Shown here piece after piece: positions 8,199 to 16,727 of a DNA stretch of 64,000 nt. Origin of the DNA: Komagataeibacter sp. FNDCR2. Lineage in GTDB: Bacteria > Pseudomonadota > Alphaproteobacteria > Acetobacterales > Acetobacteraceae. Every line of letters starts with the position of its first letter. Within the stretch, counting starts at the first letter, position 1. The notes below the pieces were generated by a model. That model did not search any database. It was not told where the DNA came from and saw only the letters and a program-made list of their open reading frames with translations. Both the position numbers and the translations under genes were made by a program. The DNA lies in assembly GCF_021295395.1 (NCBI RefSeq), contig NZ_JAIWOU010000001.1:685001-749000 (forward strand), given 5' to 3'.

Positions 8199-9407
8199 CT
8201 ATGCCTGAAGCTGATCCAGACGGATGATGTCGCAGCTCTCCCCCGCCCGGGCCGGGGGCGCGTGGGGCGCGCGCACCACCAGCGCCTGGCTTTGCGCCAG
8301 TACGTGCAGCATGGCCGAGTCCTGAACGGGAAAGGGGTTCGCCACCAGCCGCCCCCGTGCATCATGGCTCAGGCTGGCGCGCATGTAATCCATGCGCCGG
8401 TCATTTTCGGGCAGATCCCTGCCCAGCACGGCCTGCGTGGGAGACTCGACCGCTGTCTCCAGCCCCGCCATGCGCCGCAGGGCCGGAAGCACGAACACCA
8501 CCGTACAGACAAAAGCCGCCACCGGGTTGCCCGGCAGGCCAAGAAACGGCAGGCGGCCCAGATGGCCGAACATAAGCGGACGGCCCGGCCGGATGGCGAT
8601 TTTCCAGAAATCCGTCTTCAGCCCGACCTGTTCCAGCCCCCGCCGCACAAGGTCATGGCTGCCCACGCTCGCGCCGCCGGTGGTCATGAGCATATCCACG
8701 CCATCCACCATACGCTCAAGACCGGCAAGATCGGCCATGTCATCGCGCAGCACCGGCAGCACCACTGGTTGTGCGCCCGCCATGCGCAGCAGGGCCGCCA
8801 GCATGGGCGTGCTGGAATTGGCGATCTGCCCCGGCCCGGCCCCGCTGCCGGGCAGGAGCAGTTCATCACCCGTGGCGGCAATGGCCACGCGCGGGCGGCG
8901 CGTCACCTGCAACCATGCGTGGTTCGCCCCCGCCGCAAGGCCGATGTCGCGCGCGGACAGCCTGCGGCCCGCGGGAATGACCGTTTTCCCCGCCGTGAAG
9001 TCCTGCCCCTTACGGCGCACATAGGTTCCGGGCGCCAGCACGTGGCCTGTCGTGACGGTCGTTCCCTCGGCCCGCACGTTTTCCTGTATCAGCACCGCAT
9101 CGGCGCCCGCAGGCATGACACTGCCGGTAAACACGCGCGCGCACTGGCCTGGCCCGATGGTAACGGCGGCGGGATGGCCGGCCGGAGCCTCGGCAATGCA
9201 GGTGAGTGTGGTGCCCGCCCCCGCCAGGTCGATCGCGCGCACGGCGTAGCCATCCATGGACGAGACATCCGCCGGGGGATTGGACAGGCGCGCCACGACC
9301 GGCGCGGCGGTGACACGGCCGCAGGCATCCGTCAGGGCCACGACCTCCGCCGGGAGGGGGGAAACCCCGTCGAGAATCCGCTCGCGCGCTTCCGAGACAC
9401 TCAACAT
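8199..9407 (-). CDS. moeA: Molybdopterin molybdenumtransferase
   Basis: A 402-aa MoeA/gephyrin-type enzyme that inserts molybdate into adenylylated molybdopterin to make molybdenum cofactor. Seen: SSMDGYAVRA, VFTGSVMPAGADAV, the MoCF-domain TGDELL and the loop TTGGASVGSHDLV, and GLPGNPVAA near the C-terminal domain. The ATG at 9407 has AAGGAG with an 11-base spacer; a GTG at 9419 is too close to that site. The aldehyde dehydrogenase at 12.2-16.3 kb needs this cofactor, which ties the two loci in function though they are separate transcripts. Confidence 0.94.
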   Translation of the reverse strand: MLSVSEARERILDGVSPLPAEVVALTDACGRVTAAPVVARLSNPPADVSSMDGYAVRAIDLAGAGTTLTCIAEAPAGHPAAVTIGPGQCARVFTGSVMPAGADAVLIQENVRAEGTTVTTGHVLAPGTYVRRKGQDFTAGKTVIPAGRRLSARDIGLAAGANHAWLQVTRRPRVAIAATGDELLLPGSGAGPGQIANSSTPMLAALLRMAGAQPVVLPVLRDDMADLAGLERMVDGVDMLMTTGGASVGSHDLVRRGLEQVGLKTDFWKIAIRPGRPLMFGHLGRLPFLGLPGNPVAAFVCTVVFVLPALRRMAGLETAVESPTQAVLGRDLPENDRRMDYMRASLSHDARGRLVANPFPVQDSAMLHVLAQSQALVVRAPHAPPARAGESCDIIRLDQLQA

Positions 9408-9471
9408 CGTGCAATGCACTCCTTTTTTACCCGTTCCGTACGAATTTAAGCAGAAAAATGAAACTGGGTGC

Positions 9472-9500
9472 TTGACCTAGGCCTTGTGTATGCGCATTTT
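9472..9500 (+). promoter_or_regulatory. Possible rpmG promoter
   Basis: TTGACC (9472-9477) followed 17 bases later by CATTTT (9495-9500) gives a plausible -35/-10 pair about 65 bases before rpmG. The -10 is weak, so this is only a candidate. Confidence 0.3.
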
Positions 9501-9565
9501 CCGCCAACTTGAACCACTGCCGCACCTGAATGTTCCAGCAGCGGCGGAGCAGTGCTGAGGATATC

Positions 9566-9733
9566 ATGGCAAAGACCAACACCATTCAGATCAAGCTCGT
9601 TTCCACGGCGGATACCGGCTACTTCTATGTCACCAAGAAGAATGCCCGTGCCCAGACCGGCAAGATGGAAATGCGCAAGTACGACCCCGTTGCGCGCAAG
9701 CACGTGACCTTCCGCGAAGCGAAGATCAAATAA
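9566..9733 (+). CDS. rpmG: 50S ribosomal protein L33
   Basis: A 55-aa ribosomal protein beginning [18 protein letters not shown], with the L33 core [31 protein letters not shown]. It has no zinc-binding cysteines, so it is the zinc-independent form. The ATG at 9566 follows GAGGATATC. It is a single-gene unit ended by a strong hairpin. Confidence 0.96.
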   Translation: MAKTNTIQIKLVSTADTGYFYVTKKNARAQTGKMEMRKYDPVARKHVTFREAKIK

Positions 9734-9745
9734 CCTTCCGCTCCG

Positions 9746-9796
9746 GCGGATACGAAAAAACCCCGGCGGAAACGACCGGGGTTTTTTCGTATCCGC
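9746..9796. terminator. Strong bidirectional rho-independent terminator
   Basis: A 21-bp perfect stem (9746-9766 pairs with 9776-9796) with a 9-base loop. The core is AAAAAACCCCGG / CCGGGGTTTTTT, so it gives a T run in both directions. It separates the convergent rpmG and the septum-protein gene. Confidence 0.92.
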
Positions 9797-9815
9797 ATGA
9801 TCGGGCGGGGCAGGG

Positions 9816-10145
9816 TCAGTAAAGATGGTCATGCTCGGCATAGGGCACGACAATCTCGTCCTGCCGGGCGAGATTCTGCATGGTGCGCGCACGTTCATCA
9901 AGCAGGTCGGCATCAAGCGCGCCTTCCTTCAGGCCGCGCACGCGACGTAGCCAGACATCCTGTTCCGTCTGGGCGTCCTTCTGCGCGGAACGGGCTTCGT
10001 CCATCAGGTGCAGTTGCGCCGCGTAGCTGTGCAGCCCATGCTCGCCCCGCATGACGTTCCAGCCAAAATAGGCCGTAAGCCCGATAAACAGGGCAGGGGG
10101 CAACGTCGCCCGCACCACACGCCTTACAAACCTGCCAAATCGCAT
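9816..10145 (-). CDS. FtsB/DivIC-type septum formation protein
   Basis: A 109-aa small membrane protein. A basic N-terminus (MRFGRFVRRVVR) is followed by one membrane segment (TLPPALFIGLTAYFGWNVM, about 14-32) and a periplasmic helix likely to form a coiled coil (DEARSAQKDAQTEQDVWLRRVRGLKEGALDADLLDERARTMQNLA). The pattern EGALDADLLDERARTMQNLARQDEIVV is that of FtsB/DivIC proteins, which work with FtsL and FtsQ at the division site. Its place just after eno on the same strand matches the eno-ftsB order in many proteobacteria. Confidence 0.88.
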   Translation of the reverse strand: MRFGRFVRRVVRATLPPALFIGLTAYFGWNVMRGEHGLHSYAAQLHLMDEARSAQKDAQTEQDVWLRRVRGLKEGALDADLLDERARTMQNLARQDEIVVPYAEHDHLY

Positions 10146-10216
10146 ATCGTCCTACCCCCGCCACGCACCACCATCATCGTGGCCGGACGGGACCAGCCCG
10201 CCCGGCCAGAACCACA

Positions 10217-11584
<1,368 letters not shown>

Positions 11585-11637
11585 TCATGCCAGAGTGCGC
11601 TATGAACACCACGACCTTGTAACAGGAGAGTCCCGCC

Positions 11638-12123
11638 GTGAAACGCCTGCCGCTGCTGGCCATCGTAACCGCCCTGGCCAGCCTCCTGCCGCTGATCGGG
11701 TGCACATGCGCAATCGTGTTCCTGACCCCCGACTACACCCCGCGCCTGCTTACGGCGGCGGTGGGCTATGGCGCGGTCATGCTGTCCTTTCTGGGGGCGG
11801 TGCACTGGGGGCTGGCGCTGGAACGGCCCGACATCATCCCCGCGGGCGGCACCACGCGCCTGACCAACCTGCGCCTGACCATGGGCGGCCTGCCCGCCTT
11901 TATCGGGTGGGTGGGCCTGTGCGCGGCCACCGTGCACGAACTGGCGGGGCTGATGATCCTGATCGCGGGATTCGGCGCCACGGCCGTGGTCGAGCGCATG
12001 GCGTGGAAACGCGGGGCCATGCCGCGCGGCTACATGACATTGCAGTGGTTCGTCGTCTGCCTGAGCGAGGTCTGTTTCCTGGCCATACTCGCGGCCTGCC
12101 TGGGCATGCGGCCCGGCCATTAA
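11638..12123 (+). CDS. DUF3429 membrane protein
   Basis: A 161-aa integral membrane protein with about five hydrophobic segments (starting near residues 5, 38, 78, 101 and 134). It matches the DUF3429 pattern, for example GYGAVMLSFLGAVHWGLAL followed by LTMGGLPAFIGWVGL. No function is known to me. It starts with GTG at 11638, with CAGGAGAG upstream. It is a single gene between eno (divergent) and the aldehyde dehydrogenase operon (convergent). Confidence 0.75.
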   Translation: MKRLPLLAIVTALASLLPLIGCTCAIVFLTPDYTPRLLTAAVGYGAVMLSFLGAVHWGLALERPDIIPAGGTTRLTNLRLTMGGLPAFIGWVGLCAATVHELAGLMILIAGFGATAVVERMAWKRGAMPRGYMTLQWFVVCLSEVCFLAILAACLGMRPGH

Positions 12124-12158
12124 CCTGCCATTCAAACGGTACAGGCCGCCCCATAAAA

Positions 12159-12187
12159 AAACCCGGCATGACGGGCATGCCGGGTTT
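12159..12187. terminator. Bidirectional rho-independent terminator
   Basis: Arms AAACCCGGCATG (12159-12170) and CATGCCGGGTTT (12176-12187) are perfectly complementary around a 5-base loop. A run of A lies before and T after the GC core. It serves the DUF3429 gene and the aldehyde dehydrogenase operon. Confidence 0.85.
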
Positions 12188-12211
12188 CCTTCAGCTTCAG
12201 GCCGGAACCCT

Positions 12212-14533
12212 CTAGCTGTTCTGGAGCGCGCGCAGCACATCCGCCGGGCGCACCGGCATATGGCGCAGGCGCACGCCCACCGCGTTGAAGATGGCGTTGC
12301 CGATCGCGGGGCCGACCACCGTCGTTCCCGGTTCACCAAGGCCCATCGGCTTTTCGGTGCTGGGCAGGAACTCGATATCCATTTCCGGCGTGTCGGCAAT
12401 GCGCAGCGGGGTATAGGTGTTCAGGTTGCGGTCAACCGGCAGGCCGTTCACGATTTCCGTGTTTTCAAACAGGACCATGCTCAGCCCCCACAGCGCCGCA
12501 CCCTCCGTCTGGGCCTTCGCCCCATCAGGATCGACCACGGTGCCGGCATCGACCACGATGGTCAGCTTTTCACACCGGACCACGCCCGTGGCACGGTCAA
12601 CATGGACCTGCGCGCAGCAGGCGATCCATGTCGGCATGCCGCGTTCCTGCCCCGCCGTGGTGGCCAGCCCCAGCGCGGTATCCTTGGGCAATGTCGTCTT
12701 GCCCCAGTTCACCTTTTCCATAAGCCGGCGCACAACGGCGGCCTGACGCAGCGCGCCGCCAACGGAATCGGGAGCCTGCCCCTTGTTGCGGCCCTGCGCC
12801 GTCAGCAGGTCAAGGCGGAACTGGGCCGGATCCTTCTTCTGCCGGTGGGCCACTTCATCAAGGAAACATTCGACCCCCCAACTGGTCCAGCCGGGACTGA
12901 CCGAACGCAGCCAGCCGGGGCGGAACGTCTTTTCCGCCAGGTCATTGCGCAGTGCGCGCACGCGGAAGGCCCCGACCTCGTACCAGTGGTCGCCACCGGC
13001 GATGGCGAACTGGTCGTAGGGCTTGTCGTCCACGCCCTTTTCCATGAAGGCCGCCGCCATCACGCCTGTCGGCCAGCCCGCCGCCGCCTGATAGTCCATG
13101 GCGGTGATCCTGTCGCTGCCATCGAACGCCATGCGGACACGCTGGACCGAAGGGGAGCGGAAGGAATCGAACTGCATGTCATCCGAGCGGGTCAGGACCA
13201 GCTTGACCGGCTTGCCCCCCAGCGCCTTGGAGGCGAGGGCGGCGGGGATCATGTAATCCCCGTTAAGGCGGCGGCCGAACCCGCCGCCCAGCAGGTAGCT
13301 GCGCAGGATGATCTTGGATTCAGGCACATCAAGCGCCTTGGCCAGCGTGGGCAGGATCAGGCTCTGCCACTGGTTGCCGGCATGGATCTCGTAAACGCCA
13401 TCCTTCTCGAAGGCGAGGGCGTTGGTCGGCTCCAGCTGGTAATGCAGCACGGACGCGCAGGTATATTCCTGGTCCATGACGGTATGCGCGCCGGAAAACG
13501 CCTGATCCACGCCATCATCGTTGAATATGAAAACGCCGCCGTCCCTGTTGTTGATCAGCGCGCGGCCACGGTCCTGGATGTCGCGCTCGGATGTGCGCGC
13601 GGTCTCGCCCGCGTTCCATTCCACCTTCAGCGCATCCGCCGCGCGGATGGCCGCGCTGTAGCTGCTGGCCAGCACCACCACCCAGCCCTGCACGGTTTCG
13701 GACGGATCATCGATCAGCAGGTAGCGGACGTAACCCTTGACCTTGCGGGCATCCGTATCATCAACCGAACGGACCTTTGACCCGTAGCGGGTGGGCGGCA
13801 TCTTGGGGCGGGCATACAGCATGCCCTCCACCCTGGCGTCGATACCGTAAATGGCCGTGCCATTGGTCTTGGCCGGAATGTCCAGCGCCTTGAGTTCGGC
13901 ATTGCCGATCAGCCTGCGCTCGCTGGCGGGCTTGAGCGGCAGTTTGGCCATTTCCTCGGGCGTGAAGGTGTGGGACGGATGCCCCTTGGCCACGATGTCG
14001 CCAAAGCTGATCTGCCTGTCGCCCGCGCTGACGATGCTGTTGGCAACGGTGCATTTATCCGCCGTGGTGCCCAGCAGGCGGGCTGCTTCCTCCACCAGCG
14101 CCATGCGCGTCGCCGCGCCGGCCTGGCGGAAGATGTCCCATGTCATCCAGACCGACCAGCTTCCGCCGGTGACCATGAGACCCCATTTGGGGTCGGTATC
14201 GACATAGTTGATGCGGACCTTGCTCCAGTCGGCTTCCATCTCATCGGCGATGATCCGGGCAAGGGCGGTGCCGATATGCTGGCCCATCTCCGCGCGGATG
14301 ATGTTGACCGTGATCTCCCCATCCGGGGCGATGGCGCACCAGATGGTCGGCTCGAACGCGCCATCGCCGGGCAGCGCCTGGTCGAGGGGGAAAACCTGGT
14401 TGGCGGCAGCCGGGCGTGCGAATCCGAACATGACCCCCGCGCCAAGCGAGGTGACAAGGAAGCCGCGACGGGACAGGGAAGCCTGCTCACGGCGTCCGTC
14501 CTTACCCAGTCGGAAGCGGTTCAATCTACCCAT
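12212..14533 (-). CDS. aldH: Membrane-bound aldehyde dehydrogenase, large molybdopterin subunit
   Basis: A 773-aa protein of the xanthine dehydrogenase large-subunit family, matching the aldehyde dehydrogenase of acetic acid bacteria that turns acetaldehyde into acetate at the periplasmic face. It has a Tat signal (SRRGFLV at 21-27, cleavage near residue 45), molybdopterin-binding segments including GGGFGRRL, and the active-site glutamate in MGLGEPGT near the C-terminus. The ATG at 14533 has GGAG nine bases upstream and overlaps the small-subunit stop by 8 bases. Isoquinoline 1-oxidoreductase is a close relative; the species context and the cytochrome partner favour aldehyde dehydrogenase. 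Confidence 0.86.
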   Translation of the reverse strand: MGRLNRFRLGKDGRREQASLSRRGFLVTSLGAGVMFGFARPAAANQVFPLDQALPGDGAFEPTIWCAIAPDGEITVNIIRAEMGQHIGTALARIIADEMEADWSKVRINYVDTDPKWGLMVTGGSWSVWMTWDIFRQAGAATRMALVEEAARLLGTTADKCTVANSIVSAGDRQISFGDIVAKGHPSHTFTPEEMAKLPLKPASERRLIGNAELKALDIPAKTNGTAIYGIDARVEGMLYARPKMPPTRYGSKVRSVDDTDARKVKGYVRYLLIDDPSETVQGWVVVLASSYSAAIRAADALKVEWNAGETARTSERDIQDRGRALINNRDGGVFIFNDDGVDQAFSGAHTVMDQEYTCASVLHYQLEPTNALAFEKDGVYEIHAGNQWQSLILPTLAKALDVPESKIILRSYLLGGGFGRRLNGDYMIPAALASKALGGKPVKLVLTRSDDMQFDSFRSPSVQRVRMAFDGSDRITAMDYQAAAGWPTGVMAAAFMEKGVDDKPYDQFAIAGGDHWYEVGAFRVRALRNDLAEKTFRPGWLRSVSPGWTSWGVECFLDEVAHRQKKDPAQFRLDLLTAQGRNKGQAPDSVGGALRQAAVVRRLMEKVNWGKTTLPKDTALGLATTAGQERGMPTWIACCAQVHVDRATGVVRCEKLTIVVDAGTVVDPDGAKAQTEGAALWGLSMVLFENTEIVNGLPVDRNLNTYTPLRIADTPEMDIEFLPSTEKPMGLGEPGTTVVGPAIGNAIFNAVGVRLRHMPVRPADVLRALQNS

Positions 14534-14999
14534 TTGATACATCTCCGCGTGCGTTGGCAGCGGCCTTCTTGATGGCCTCCCGAATGCGGACATAGGTCAT
14601 GCAGCGGCACAGGCTGCCCGCCATGACGGCATCGATTTCCTCATCCGTGGGCGCGGGGTAATCCTTCAGCAGGCTTATGGCCTGCATGATCTGGCCGGAC
14701 TGGCAGTAGCCGCATTGCGGCACCTGAAGCTCCCGCCATGCCTGCTGGACCGGGTGGTTCCCCTCCGGGTCGATCCCCTCGATGGTGGTGATGTCCGCGC
14801 CCTCGGCGGCGCTGATGGGGGTCACGCATGACCGTGTGGCCCGGCCACCGATATGCACGGTGCAGGCGCCGCACATGCCGATGCCACAGCCGAACTTGGT
14901 TCCGGTCAGGCCGACTTCGTCACGGATGACCCATAGCAGGGGGGTATCGGCCGGTACGTCAACGGTTATGTCGCGTCCATTGAGGCGAAAGGTCGTCAT
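14526..14999 (-). CDS. Aldehyde dehydrogenase, small [2Fe-2S] subunit
   Basis: A 157-aa ferredoxin-like subunit with two [2Fe-2S] centres. The first uses C38, C43, C46 and C58 (FGCGIGMCGACTVH), the second C96, C99, C131 and C133 (QCGYCQSG and LCRCMTY). It passes electrons from the molybdenum site of the large subunit to the cytochrome c subunit. It has no signal peptide, which fits co-export with the Tat-targeted large subunit. It is the middle gene of a three-gene operon: 21 bases after the cytochrome gene and overlapping the large-subunit gene. Confidence 0.92.
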   Translation of the reverse strand: MTTFRLNGRDITVDVPADTPLLWVIRDEVGLTGTKFGCGIGMCGACTVHIGGRATRSCVTPISAAEGADITTIEGIDPEGNHPVQQAWRELQVPQCGYCQSGQIMQAISLLKDYPAPTDEEIDAVMAGSLCRCMTYVRIREAIKKAAANARGDVSNG

Positions 15000-15020
15000 G
15001 TTCTAGCTCCGTCTTTCAGC

Positions 15021-16349
15021 TCAATGGGACGACGCGACAGGCGAGGCGGGCAGGGTCTTGCGCACCTCGGCCGCCTTCTTTTCCAGATCGGTCCATGGCG
15101 GCAGGGTCGTGCGCGTGGCGCGCAGGTAGGCCGCAAGGCGGGCCAGATCGGCATCGGACAGGGAATGGTAGAAACTGGGCATGGAAACTGTGGAAATACC
15201 TTCTGTGGTGCCAATTCCGCGCAGGACGACCTGGAACAGGTTGGTCGGTTCATCCAGCCACAGCGCATTATTCAGGGCCAGTTCGGGGCGGCCTTCGACC
15301 GGCTGCGGGCCTGAATTGGCGTGGCAGGCGGCGCAGGCCCCGGCGTAAAGCCGCGCGTTCGGGTTGGTCTGCGGCCCGACCAGATCCTTCATGGATGCGT
15401 TCATGGCCCAGGCGATGGCCCTGGGATCCTGACCGACGCGGCTGGATGCATGGTCGATATCGGCCAGGTAGTGCGCGATGGCGTGCACATCGGATTCCGG
15501 CAGTTCGCTCAGGCCGCCATGCACCACGGGCGACATCGGGCCTGCCGCGCTGCCATGCAGCGGGGCGGAACCGAAGCGCAGGTATTTGAAGAACTCGTCC
15601 TCGGTCCAGACAACGGGGGTCGGGTTATGCGCGTTGAGCGGGGGGGCGATCCAGTTGTCAATCGTCGAGCCATCATACGCGGCGCTGCTCTTTTCTGCGC
15701 CCATGGCGTTGCGGGGGGTGTGACAGGCGGCGCAATGGCTCAGCCCTTCGGCCAGATAGGCGCCGCGGTTCCACTCGGCGTCATGCGCCGGGTCGTTCTT
15801 CAGCAGCCCTTCCTGAAGGAACAGGAGTTTCCACCCCGCCTGCGCCATGCGGATGTTGAACGGGAAGCCCACCGTGTTCTCACGCTTGACCGAATGGACG
15901 GGCTGGCGCGTCATGAGGAAGGCATAGACATCATTGATGTCCTGGTCCGTCATGTGCGTGAAGTGATCGAACGGGAAGGCCGGGAAAAGATGCGCGCCGT
16001 CACGCGACACGCCCTTGCGCATGGCGCGCATGAAGGCGGCCTGGGACCAGCGCCCGATGCCCGTTTCCGGATCCGGCGTGATGTTGGAGGAGAAGATGGC
16101 GCCGAAGGGCGTGTCCATCTTGTAGTCACCAGCCAGTTCGATACCGCGCCTGCCATCCGTGCGGGTATGGCATTCAGCGCAGTAGCCGCCAGCGGCCAGC
16201 ACGCGGCCGTGCTCAACCTGGGCCGCGGTGAAGGTGGAAGGTGGCGGTGGGGCAACCGGCGCGATGGCCGGATACCACGCATAGGCCAGGAACCCGACGC
16301 CACCGGCGACACCGATCCCCACAATCGCTGCTGCAATACGTTTAATCAC
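15021..16349 (-). CDS. Aldehyde dehydrogenase, triheme cytochrome c subunit
   Basis: A 442-aa membrane-anchored cytochrome with an N-terminal hydrophobic segment (about 5-26) and three heme sites: CAECH at 57-61, CAACH at 206-210 and CAACH at 339-343. The hemes would carry electrons from aldehyde oxidation to ubiquinone. Similar triheme subunits serve alcohol and gluconate dehydrogenases in these bacteria; the downstream Fe-S and molybdopterin genes assign this one to the aldehyde enzyme. It is the first gene of the operon. A long non-coding stretch lies upstream. Confidence 0.9.
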   Translation of the reverse strand: MIKRIAAAIVGIGVAGGVGFLAYAWYPAIAPVAPPPPSTFTAAQVEHGRVLAAGGYCAECHTRTDGRRGIELAGDYKMDTPFGAIFSSNITPDPETGIGRWSQAAFMRAMRKGVSRDGAHLFPAFPFDHFTHMTDQDINDVYAFLMTRQPVHSVKRENTVGFPFNIRMAQAGWKLLFLQEGLLKNDPAHDAEWNRGAYLAEGLSHCAACHTPRNAMGAEKSSAAYDGSTIDNWIAPPLNAHNPTPVVWTEDEFFKYLRFGSAPLHGSAAGPMSPVVHGGLSELPESDVHAIAHYLADIDHASSRVGQDPRAIAWAMNASMKDLVGPQTNPNARLYAGACAACHANSGPQPVEGRPELALNNALWLDEPTNLFQVVLRGIGTTEGISTVSMPSFYHSLSDADLARLAAYLRATRTTLPPWTDLEKKAAEVRKTLPASPVASSH

Positions 16350-16651
16350 GATGTTCTCGCGGTTGTGAAAGTCATCATATCACCCCGTATAATCCGCCCG
16401 GTTCTGGTCCGGTATGGCAGGAAACACAGCAGGCAGCGCATCGTTGCACAGCCCGCGAAGCACCGGACCTGCCGGATGTCGGGAACATCGGCGCCACGGC
16501 GGAAACTCAGTATTACTGTTTCCTAATCAAGCCGTTCGGGCGCGCGTAAGATGAAAGCTATGATAAGACTTATTCGGTTTTGCACTGAATGCCAGCTTAA
16601 GGCTGCAAAACCTTGAATAGCTGCGTCGTAAACACCGGTATTACGGCAGCG

Positions 16652-16673
16652 TCTATATTTAACCGGATATAGA
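16652..16673. repeat. Inverted repeat, 7-bp arms
   Basis: TCTATAT (16652-16658) and ATATAGA (16667-16673) are perfect inverted arms around 8 bases. It could be a protein-binding site upstream of the aldehyde dehydrogenase operon. Confidence 0.45.
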
Positions 16674-16674
16674 T

Positions 16675-16692
16675 ATTGACGGCATTGTCAAT
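16675..16692. repeat. Inverted repeat ATTGAC-N6-GTCAAT
   Basis: The arms ATTGAC and GTCAAT are perfectly complementary around six bases. On the minus strand the right arm holds TTGACA, a possible -35 box, so a protein bound here could control the downstream operon. It is directly next to the neighbouring inverted repeats. Confidence 0.45.
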
Positions 16693-16718
16693 CCGGGGAA
16701 GGAAAAATCCTTCCCCGG
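16693..16718 (-). terminator. Hairpin after gcd, probable terminator
   Basis: Arms CCGGGGAAGGA (16693-16703) and TCCTTCCCCGG (16708-16718) form an 11-bp perfect stem with an AAAA loop, ten bases after the gcd stop. It lacks a strong T run, so termination is inferred from stability and place. Confidence 0.6.
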
Positions 16719-16727
16719 CAGGCCGGC

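Larger units (their letters stand above)
16350..16727. other. Non-coding region between gcd and the aldehyde dehydrogenase operon
   Basis: No credible gene is seen in these 378 bases, which are clearly richer in A/T than the surroundings. They must hold the promoter of the minus-strand aldehyde dehydrogenase operon. One weak candidate on the minus strand is TTGACA (16691-16686) with TATCCG 16 bases on. Three inverted repeats lie side by side at 16652-16718, listed separately. Confidence 0.6.

Noticed and set aside
12260-13780. A 506-codon open frame antisense to the aldehyde dehydrogenase large subunit
   Set aside because: No ribosome site or family features, and it lies entirely inside a well-supported gene on the other strand.
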